From positions 1-41,661 of the forward strand of contig CAIPQN010000004.1 of NCBI GenBank assembly GCA_903867225.1: a stretch of DNA of 41,661 nucleotides, given 5' to 3'. A model generated the notes under the pieces. That model was not told the DNA's origin, did not search any database, and worked only from the letters and a program-made list of their open reading frames with translations. This DNA comes from an uncultured Pseudomonadota bacterium (GTDB lineage: Bacteria > Pseudomonadota > Gammaproteobacteria > Methylococcales > Methylomonadaceae). The position numbers were made by a program, and so were the translations under genes. Positions 35,675-41,661 of this stretch are shown here, one piece after another; the first letter of the stretch is position 1, and every line of letters starts with the position of its first letter.

Positions 35675-35964
35675 GTTACACCATTGAACAAACGACCAGT
35701 TTTTCTCAATGGCATAAAACATTGCGGGATTTACGCGCCAAAATCGCTATTGCAAGGCGGATTGAACGTGCCGAAAACGGTAATTTAGGCGACGTAAAAT
35801 CGGTAGGTGATGGTATTTCTGAAATGCGTATTGATGTTGGCGCAGGTTATCGCGTTTATTTCACATTGCGTAACAACGAATTAGTTATTTTACTTGCAGG
35901 TGGTGATAAAGCCACGCAACAAGCCGACATAAAACGAGCGATTAAGTTAGCGAAGGAGATTTAA
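35671..35964 (+). CDS. HigB/RelE-type toxin-like protein (addiction module killer family)
   Basis: A 97-residue protein of the RelE/HigB-like group annotated as addiction module killer protein. Family landmarks are all present: an aromatic/Trp segment FSQWHKTLRDLRAKIAIARRIERAENGNLGDVK, VGDGISEMRIDVGAGYRVYF, and ILLAGGDKATQQADIKRA. Such toxins cleave mRNA at the ribosome. Its ATG overlaps the czcB stop by four bases, so it is translated from the efflux operon message. The downstream antitoxin-like gene follows three bases later. The toxin sequence shows no internal damage. No promoter of its own is apparent. Confidence 0.88.
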   Translation: MSYTIEQTTSFSQWHKTLRDLRAKIAIARRIERAENGNLGDVKSVGDGISEMRIDVGAGYRVYFTLRNNELVILLAGGDKATQQADIKRAIKLAKEI

Positions 35965-35967
35965 ATC

Positions 35968-36171
35968 ATGAGCGAAGAATTATTGCCATTTGATATGGTG
36001 TCATTATTAGACAGTGACGAAGCGATTAAAGAATATCTATTTCAAGTTTTGAATGGGGGTGACAGTAAAGAATTGATGCGGGCATTGGGTTATGTTGCGA
36101 AAGCAAAAGGTATGATGTTGATTCCTAAATCCCAATCCAAACACAAACATAAACAAGAATTAGCGATTTAA
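35968..36171 (+). CDS. Truncated HigA-like antitoxin
   Basis: A 67-residue protein. Residues about 7-50 (LPFDMVSLLDSDEAIKEYL ... LMRALGYVAKAKGM) match the N-terminal part of the antitoxin family that pairs with this toxin. In full-length members (about 95-105 residues) this is followed by a Cro/CI-type helix-turn-helix and a ALG-x-L ending. Here it runs instead into a short Lys/His-rich tail (KSQSKHKHKQELAI) and a stop. The other frames downstream do not restore the missing part. The DNA-binding half is thus lost, so classical autoregulation is not expected. czcA starts 12 bases later. It may still neutralise the toxin, or be a decaying remnant. Confidence 0.7.
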   Translation: MSEELLPFDMVSLLDSDEAIKEYLFQVLNGGDSKELMRALGYVAKAKGMMLIPKSQSKHKHKQELAI

Positions 36172-36183
36172 CGGGTTAAAAAT

Positions 36184-39100
36184 ATGACAGGTTTAATTCG
36201 TTTTGCACTCAGTCAACGTTTGTTGATGATGGTGTTTGTGGTGATGTTGAGCGGCGGCGGTTTTTATGCGTTTAAACATTTGCCGATTGATGCCTTTCCC
36301 GAAGTGTCGCCGACGCAAGTAAAAATCATCGTCAAAGCGGCGGGCATGACTCCCGAAGAAGTGGAATCTCGCATTACTGCGCCGATTGAAGTCGAATTGC
36401 TCGGCATTCCGCATCAAAGTATGTTGCGCTCGATTGCGAAATACGCGCTGACCGACATTACGATTGATTTTGAAGAAGGCACGGATATTTTTTGGGCGCG
36501 GCAACAAATCGCCGAACGTTTAAATACCTTGTGGAGCAATTTGCCAGCAGGTGTAGAAGGCGGCATTGCGCCAATGACTACGCCGTTGGGCGAGATGTTT
36601 ATGTTTTCGATTGACGGCGGTGATTTGACCTTAATGCAACGGCGCGATTTGCTCGATTGGGTAATTCGTCCCGCATTACGCACCGTTTCTGGCGTGGCGG
36701 ATGTCAATGCGTTGGGCGGATTTGTTCGCACGTTTGAAGTCATTCCTGACAATATGAAAATGTCGGCGCGAGGCATTACGATTGCCGATTTAATCAAAGC
36801 CTTAGAAAGTAATAATCGAAACGACGGCGCGGGGCGTTTGACCGAAGGCGAAGAAGCCTTAATTGTGCGTGCCGAAGGGCGCATTAAAACGTTGGACGAT
36901 GTGCGTGGAATTGTGGTGAGTGGCGCGGGGCAATCACCGATTAAAGTGAGTGATGTGGCGGTGGATGTTCGCATTGGTTCGATGACTCGTTATGGCGCGG
37001 TCAGTAAAAATGGATTGGGCGAAGCCGTGACGGGCGTGGTGTTAAGTTTGCGTGGCGCGAATGCACGTTCAACGGTCGAAGGCATTGAAGCGAAAATTGC
37101 CGAACTTGCGCCCAGTTTGCCAAACGGCGTGCATCTGGAGGTGTTTTATAACCGTGGAATTTTGGTAAATAAAGCTGTCGATACCGTGATTCATGCGCTC
37201 GGCGAAGCAATTGCGTTGGTGTTGGTGTTATTGCTATTATTTTTGGGGAATTTACGCGCGGCGATTGTCGTGGCAATTGTGTTGCCGCTTTCGGCGTTGT
37301 TCACGTTTATTTTGATGAGCGTGATGGATATGTCCGCGAATCTTATGAGTTTGGGCGGTTTGGCGATTGCGATTGGTATGTTGGTGGATGCGGCGGTGGT
37401 GGTCGTTGAAAATTTGATTACCCATTTGGCACACGCAAAAACCGCAAACCGTTTGCCGCGTTTGCACGTTATTTATCGCGCCACGGCAGAAGTCGCCAGC
37501 TCAGTCACGTCGGGCATTTTGATTATCATCATCGTGTTTTTGCCGTTGCTGACGTTGCAAGAGCTGGAAGGTAAATTGTTCACACCCGTTGCGTTAACGA
37601 TTGTGTTTGCGTTGAGCGGTTCGTTGATTTTATCGCTGACGGTGATTCCCGTGGTTGCGTCGTATTTGATGACGAAAGTTTCGCACGAAGAACCGTGGTT
37701 GCCGCGCAAATTACAGCAACTTTATCAGCCGTCGCTGGCGTGGTGTTTGGATAACAGCAAAAAAGTGTTTGTTTTGGTTGGCAGTATGTTGGTGGTGACG
37801 GTGTTTGTGTTTGGGCAAATTGGCAGCACGTTTATGCCGAATATGGACGAAGGCGATATTATTTTGCAGGTCGAAAAATTGCCGTCGATTACCTTGGCGC
37901 AATCCGTGATGTTGGACGGGCAAATTCAGAAAAATTTGCTGAAAAATATCCCCGAAATCGAAAGTGTTTTAGCTCGAACTGGTGCGGACGAATTGGGTTT
38001 AGATCCGATGGGTTTGAATGAAACTGACACGTTTTTGGTTTTGAAACCGAAAGAACAATGGCAAGTCACAGACAAAGCGGCGTTGATTGAAAAAATCCGT
38101 ACCGTGATGGCAGACACACCAGGATTAGGTTTCAGTTTTACGCAACCGATTGAAATGCGCGTTTCTGAAATGTTGACGGGAACGCGCGGCGATGTCGCGG
38201 TGAAATTGTTTGGATCGGATTTAGCGGTTTTGAACGAAAAGGCGCACGAAATTTCGGACGTTTTGAAACAAATTAAAGGCTCAAGCGATGTGGTGGCGAA
38301 ACAAAATGACGGCATGAAATTTTTGCAGTTGAAAATTGATAAAACCGCAGCGGGACGATTAGGTTTAGACAGCGACACGATTGAAACGTTGTTGCGTTCG
38401 GAAGTTGAAGGGCTGAAATTGGGTATTGTGCAAGAAGGAATTCGCCGCACACCGTTGATTTTACGCGGCGACACTACGAGTTCCGATTTTGATAGTTTGC
38501 AGATTTCGTTACCCAATAATGGCGGGCGTGTTCCCGTGACTGAAATTGCGAAAATTGAACAAGTCGAAGGCGTGGTGTCGATTGCGCGTGAAAAAGGACA
38601 GCGTTTTGCAGTAATTCGTAGCAATGTTGATGGGCGCGATTTGGTCAGTTTTGTGGAAGAAGCGCGGGCGGCGGTGCTTGAAAAAGTGAAATTGCCAACG
38701 GGTTACACTGTGCAATTTGGCGGTCAATTTGAAAATCAACAACGTGCCGCAAAAACACTTTCAATCGTTATTCCGATTTCGTTGAGTTTGATTTTTCTGT
38801 TGTTATTTTCGACCTTTGGCTCGGTGAAACAAGCGGTTTTGGTGTTGTCGAACATTCCATTAGCCATGATTGGCGGCGTGTTTGGATTGTGGATTTCAGG
38901 CGAATATCTTTCAGTTCCCGCGTCGGTAGGATTTATCGCTTTGTTGGGTATCGCAGTTTTAAATGGTGTGGTGATGGTGAGTTATTTTAATCAATTGTTA
39001 GTCACGGGAATGGACATAGCAAAAGTGGTGATGATTGGTTCATCACGACGATTACGTCCCGTTTTGATGACAGCGAGCATCGCGGCATTCGGTCTTATAC

Positions 39101-39252
39101 CATTATTATATGCAACAGGACCAGGATCTGAAATTCAACGACCACTCGCCATTGTAGTAATTGGCGGTTTGGTGTCATCGACATTTTTGACGTTATTTTT
39201 ATTGCCGATTTTATTTCGGTTGTTTGGGCAGACGAAGGACGCGCAAATATGA
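36184..39252 (+). CDS. czcA: Heavy-metal efflux RND pump, CzcA/CusA family
   Basis: A 1022-residue inner-membrane proton/metal antiporter, full length for the family, with 12 expected TM helices and two periplasmic loops. The N-terminus has LPIDAFPEVSPTQVKI and the conserved WARQQIAERL. The TM4 motif AIGMLVDAAVVVVEN contains D402, equivalent to the proton-relay Asp of CusA/CzcA. It begins AIG rather than the DFG of zinc/cobalt/cadmium CzcA, closer to copper/silver or unassigned HME-RND groups, so the metal is uncertain. It has a higher GC content than its neighbours in its first two-thirds, which gives long antisense open frames. Its stop overlaps the DUF3240 gene (ATGA). Confidence 0.93.
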   Translation: MTGLIRFALSQRLLMMVFVVMLSGGGFYAFKHLPIDAFPEVSPTQVKIIVKAAGMTPEEVESRITAPIEVELLGIPHQSMLRSIAKYALTDITIDFEEGTDIFWARQQIAERLNTLWSNLPAGVEGGIAPMTTPLGEMFMFSIDGGDLTLMQRRDLLDWVIRPALRTVSGVADVNALGGFVRTFEVIPDNMKMSARGITIADLIKALESNNRNDGAGRLTEGEEALIVRAEGRIKTLDDVRGIVVSGAGQSPIKVSDVAVDVRIGSMTRYGAVSKNGLGEAVTGVVLSLRGANARSTVEGIEAKIAELAPSLPNGVHLEVFYNRGILVNKAVDTVIHALGEAIALVLVLLLLFLGNLRAAIVVAIVLPLSALFTFILMSVMDMSANLMSLGGLAIAIGMLVDAAVVVVENLITHLAHAKTANRLPRLHVIYRATAEVASSVTSGILIIIIVFLPLLTLQELEGKLFTPVALTIVFALSGSLILSLTVIPVVASYLMTKVSHEEPWLPRKLQQLYQPSLAWCLDNSKKVFVLVGSMLVVTVFVFGQIGSTFMPNMDEGDIILQVEKLPSITLAQSVMLDGQIQKNLLKNIPEIESVLARTGADELGLDPMGLNETDTFLVLKPKEQWQVTDKAALIEKIRTVMADTPGLGFSFTQPIEMRVSEMLTGTRGDVAVKLFGSDLAVLNEKAHEISDVLKQIKGSSDVVAKQNDGMKFLQLKIDKTAAGRLGLDSDTIETLLRSEVEGLKLGIVQEGIRRTPLILRGDTTSSDFDSLQISLPNNGGRVPVTEIAKIEQVEGVVSIAREKGQRFAVIRSNVDGRDLVSFVEEARAAVLEKVKLPTGYTVQFGGQFENQQRAAKTLSIVIPISLSLIFLLLFSTFGSVKQAVLVLSNIPLAMIGGVFGLWISGEYLSVPASVGFIALLGIAVLNGVVMVSYFNQLLVTGMDIAKVVMIGSSRRLRPVLMTASIAAFGLIPLLYATGPGSEIQRPLAIVVIGGLVSSTFLTLFLLPILFRLFGQTKDAQI

Positions 39253-39551
39253 GCAAAGAATACTTAGTGACTTTAAATGTACCACCCGCGTTAGAAGGTA
39301 CAGTGGTCGATAATTTATTGATGATGGAATTTGAATGTGGATTTTCAGGGTTTACCGTTTATGCCCATCATCACGAAAATAAAGGATTGTCTGTGGCAGA
39401 ACAAGTCACAGGACGACAAAAACGGATTCGGTTTCAAATGTATGTCAATGGCACGGATTTAGCTGCATTATTAGTGCAATTACGCCAAGATTTCACGGGT
39501 TCTGGAATTCAATATTGGGTTTCACCCGTGCTGGAAAATGGGGAGTTTTAG
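39249..39551 (+). CDS. DUF3240 protein (metal-efflux-associated)
   Basis: A 100-residue cytosolic protein of the DUF3240 family, small ferredoxin-like/PII-like proteins found at the end of CzcCBA operons. It opens with a beta strand EYLVTLNVPPALEGTVVDNLL and has a His-rich loop (YAHHHENKG) that could bind metal, then IRFQMYVNG and a C-terminal helix-strand. It overlaps czcA by ATGA and ends the operon. A role in sensing cytosolic metal or modulating the pump is inferred from context; no mechanism is known to me. Confidence 0.82.
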   Translation: MSKEYLVTLNVPPALEGTVVDNLLMMEFECGFSGFTVYAHHHENKGLSVAEQVTGRQKRIRFQMYVNGTDLAALLVQLRQDFTGSGIQYWVSPVLENGEF

Positions 39552-39663
39552 GGTGATTTCACCGCTCGATTGCTTTACAATGGCAAACAGTTGTCAGCTG
39601 ACCTTGGCAATATAAATTTAACAACATATTTTTGCAGTTTTACAACTTTAGATTAAAAACACA

Positions 39664-39692
39664 TTGCACTCACTTGTTAAATATACTATATT
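39664..39692 (+). promoter_or_regulatory. Strong sigma70 promoter of the RTX gene
   Basis: TTGCAC and TATATT are separated by exactly 17 bases. The start point would be near 39699, giving a 53-base leader to the ATG at 39752. The 200-base gap before it (39552-39751) also holds a perfect GTCAGCTGAC palindrome at 39593-39602, a possible operator, and otherwise nothing I recognise. Confidence 0.6.
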
Positions 39693-39751
39693 TTTTACAG
39701 CTCGATTTTAAAGCTGAAACACCTTTTTTATAACACATTGAGAGACTTCTT

Positions 39752-41428
39752 ATGACAACACCATTATTAAATTCTTCTACAAGCCAAATTCTTTCTACGG
39801 GTTTTAACAACGCATTGACAGCTGCAACAAATGCAACAGTGCCGTTAACGCCTAATTTTACAACTCCAGCAACAACCAATACTACATCAGCATTCCTCAA
39901 TCTAACTAATGTTTCATTGCCATTAAACGGTGTAAATACAGCTGCTGCGACTTCAACATTTGCAGCTTATGCACCTGCTGCATTTACAGTAATTGGTACA
40001 CCAACCGCTGATGTGTTTACATTGCAATCTAAAGTTGGAACAGGACTTTTAACCGTAGCTGCTGCTAAATCTGGCACAGCTTCTAATGGTACAGTAAAAC
40101 AAGTTGTTGCTTTTGTTGGAACTGACAACGATAAATTGGTTGATAATCATACAATTGTTACTGCAAATACAGCGGGTACAGTTGACGTAGTAAACGAAGC
40201 ACACAATGTTTCTTATGCTAATGGAAACAAAGGTATTTCTTCGGCTTATAACTACGCGAACAACCACAAATACAACGTTTCTGGCACAACGAAAGCGTTA
40301 AGTGATGCAGTTTCAAAAGCTTATAACTATCATGATAACAGTGGTCTTGCTATTGTTTCGACTGTAAAAACTGTAACCAATGATGTTATTGCTGGCAATG
40401 TTGAAAATCTCGCTCAATCACAAGCAGCGAATTACAACTACAACAACACAGCAACAAAAGAAAGCCTTGTTTATAGCGCAAATGCCACTAAAAATCTGGT
40501 TAAAACAGACGTAGCAGCTGGCAAATTCACTGACACAGTTGTTACTAATTTAAACTATCATCTTAAAGATGCGTTCGGTTTTACAATTGATGCAGTTGGT
40601 ACTGTGGTTGGAACACAAAAAACTGGTGATGCAGCAGCTGCGCTTGATTACAAAGCCCTTAGCTACAAAGTTGCCGATGGTTTTTATTCATTAGAAGTTA
40701 AGAAAGCAGATCCCGCAGCTAACGAATTCAGCAAACTTGTAGATAAGGTTAGTGGCTTTGGCGATACTGATGCTGCTCCTAGCTCAGCAATGATTACAAC
40801 TGCGAAATCACAATTTTATACTACAACAGCAGGTGTGGTGACTTTCAATGGCACAGCAGGGGATGATGTTATTGTTGTGAAAACCATCAATCCAAGTTCT
40901 CCAAGCTTTCTTGGTGGCAACGTAAACGGTGGTTCGGGTAATGATAGTCTTGTTGGCGGTGATAAAAGAGATACATTAGATGGTGGTGCAGGTAATGACA
41001 CTATCAATGGTGGTGCAGGAGCGGATTCAATAACTGGCGGGACTGGCGTAGATTCTATGACAGGTGGTGCTGGTGCTGATAAATTTGTATTTGCTACGTT
41101 GACAAATGCTACTGATTTAGACTCTACACTTGGCAAAGTCACTGACATCATTACTGATTTCAAAGTGACAGGAGATACTGCAAATACTATTAACGGTTTA
41201 GGTGTGGCGGGAACAGCTGCTAACTTTAAATCAGACAGTACACCTGCTGCTAATTTAACTGCATTATTAACTGCTGCAGACACAGCTCTTAACGGAACCG
41301 TTAAATATTATGTCGGACAAGTCGGCTCTGATTCTTATTTGGTAACAGATAGTGATGGCATTGGTTACACAGATGTTATTCAATTAATAGGCGCAACTGG
41401 CATTACCGCAACTGACATCGTTGCTTAA
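39752..41428 (+). CDS. RTX (hemolysin-type calcium-binding) surface protein, S-layer-like
   Basis: A 558-residue Ala/Thr/Asn-rich, Cys-free protein with no Sec signal peptide. Residues about 393-446 hold six tandem nonapeptides of the GGxGxDxUx type (GGSGNDSLV, GGAGNDTIN and relatives), which bind Ca2+ outside the cell. The last about 110 residues include DIITDFKVTGD, typical of type I secretion C-termini. The middle (about 150-320) has repeated Tyr-rich motifs (AYNYANNHKYN, AYNYHDN, NYNYNN). A strong promoter, a single gene and a strong terminator fit an abundant secreted or S-layer-like protein. No cytolytic or enzymatic domain is visible. Secretion genes are not in the window. Confidence 0.8.
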   Translation: MTTPLLNSSTSQILSTGFNNALTAATNATVPLTPNFTTPATTNTTSAFLNLTNVSLPLNGVNTAAATSTFAAYAPAAFTVIGTPTADVFTLQSKVGTGLLTVAAAKSGTASNGTVKQVVAFVGTDNDKLVDNHTIVTANTAGTVDVVNEAHNVSYANGNKGISSAYNYANNHKYNVSGTTKALSDAVSKAYNYHDNSGLAIVSTVKTVTNDVIAGNVENLAQSQAANYNYNNTATKESLVYSANATKNLVKTDVAAGKFTDTVVTNLNYHLKDAFGFTIDAVGTVVGTQKTGDAAAALDYKALSYKVADGFYSLEVKKADPAANEFSKLVDKVSGFGDTDAAPSSAMITTAKSQFYTTTAGVVTFNGTAGDDVIVVKTINPSSPSFLGGNVNGGSGNDSLVGGDKRDTLDGGAGNDTINGGAGADSITGGTGVDSMTGGAGADKFVFATLTNATDLDSTLGKVTDIITDFKVTGDTANTINGLGVAGTAANFKSDSTPAANLTALLTAADTALNGTVKYYVGQVGSDSYLVTDSDGIGYTDVIQLIGATGITATDIVA

Positions 41429-41450
41429 TTTGCTTTAGTTTTATCTTAAA

Positions 41451-41486
41451 AAACCGCCTTTCGGGAAACCGAGGGGCGGTTTTTTT
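41451..41486 (+). terminator. Rho-independent terminator of the RTX gene
   Basis: A GC-rich stem AAACCGCC / GGCGGTTT encloses an inner TCGG-GAAA-CCGA hairpin and is followed by a T-run. It lies 23 bases after the RTX stop codon. The 37 bases between it and the insertion-sequence end contain no feature. Confidence 0.9.
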
Positions 41487-41523
41487 GTGTGTTATGATTT
41501 GGTTTTGAATTTCACAGAATGGG

Positions 41524-41661
41524 TGTTACCAACGGCTGAATTTTGACCCCTTTTTAACAAAAAACATCGTTTTTAATTGACCCCCTATTGAAGTGTGGTT
41601 TATGACTTCAATCCATTGTCGTTATTGATTTCTACGATATTCTATTTTTCGTTAAATGGAT
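41524..41661 (+). mobile_element. Insertion sequence end, right copy (IS21-like)
   Basis: Identical over 138 bases to the reverse complement of 2-139. The element begins TGTTACCAACGG at 41524 and extends out of the window to the right. It lies in non-coding sequence 95 bases after the RTX gene stop. The bases just outside the two copies (ATGGG before 41524; TTTTA after 139) do not match, so the copies are not the two sides of a single insertion with a shared target duplication. No transposase frame is visible in the available part. Confidence 0.65.

Noticed and set aside
37926-38624. 232-residue minus-strand open frame, and others at 36414-36974 and 37001-37276
   Set aside because: All are antisense to czcA in a more GC-rich stretch where stop codons are rarer. 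Their composition is that of mirrored codons, with no start context or recognisable motif.
32900-39551. A canonical CzcCBA operon without extra genes
   Set aside because: Two small genes with clear toxin/antitoxin family features are inserted between czcB and czcA, so they were annotated separately.
40927-41090. Tandem repeats in the last third of the window as a possible CRISPR or DNA-level repeat
   Set aside because: The periodicity of 27 bases is explained by the RTX nonapeptide code, and units vary in sequence with no spacers.
40816-41283. 155-residue minus-strand open frame rich in Pro, Val and Ser
   Set aside because: It is the antisense shadow of the RTX repeats, whose GGT/GAT codons give a repetitive reverse frame.

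Overview
The window looks like a chromosomal piece of an AT-rich gammaproteobacterium. This is inferred from gene content only: tmk-holB-pilZ-tatD order, an MTA/MTI-type phosphorylase, a DUF455 ferritin-like protein, DUF2797, RegB/RegA, a DUF3240-tailed Czc-type operon and many hybrid histidine kinases. A methanotroph-like or sulfur-oxidiser-like lineage would fit, but the sequence cannot settle this. The standard genetic code is used. I see no tRNA, rRNA or CRISPR array, and no gene-free stretch longer than 300 bases.

Both edges are the same 138-base sequence in opposite orientation (2-139 and 41524-41661). It begins with TGT and carries two internal TTGACCCC-type motifs, as IS21-family ends do. 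The left copy cuts a YfjP/YeeP-like GTPase gene at codon 204.

Layout. 854-8098 (+) is a tight housekeeping run: XRE regulator, tmk, a divergent DAACS symporter, holB, pilZ, tatD, moaD, moaE, a membrane-fused spermidine-synthase-like protein and a TTG-started phage/bacterial conserved protein, closed by a terminator. 8124-14652 holds ppa, DUF2797, the redox pair RegB/RegA with a candidate RegA box and a possible small RNA upstream, a TPR lipoprotein with a CheZ-like protein, DUF455 and methylthioadenosine/inosine phosphorylase. 14814-32023 is dominated by signal transduction: a 1329-residue hybrid kinase with two receivers and Hpt, an HD-GYP response regulator, two paralogous PAS/coiled-coil kinases, a MASE1-CHASE hybrid kinase and a receiver-Hpt protein. 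Inside it lies a five-gene minus-strand operon (24437-19972): a dynamin-like protein with ruined nucleotide motifs, an ATP-grasp-like enzyme, ylqF and two siroheme-decarboxylase-type proteins. pdxJ follows.

32900-39551 (+) is a heavy-metal RND efflux operon (small secreted protein, CzcC, CzcB, CzcA, DUF3240). A HigB/RelE-type toxin and a truncated HigA-like antitoxin are embedded between czcB and czcA, joined by an ATGA overlap. 39752-41428 encodes a Cys-free RTX protein with its own strong promoter and terminator, plausibly a type I-secreted surface or S-layer-like protein.

The most unusual elements are the toxin-antitoxin pair built into the metal-efflux operon, the pseudo-GTPase/ATP-grasp pair, the RegA-box-linked orphan transcript and the inverted IS ends bounding the window.
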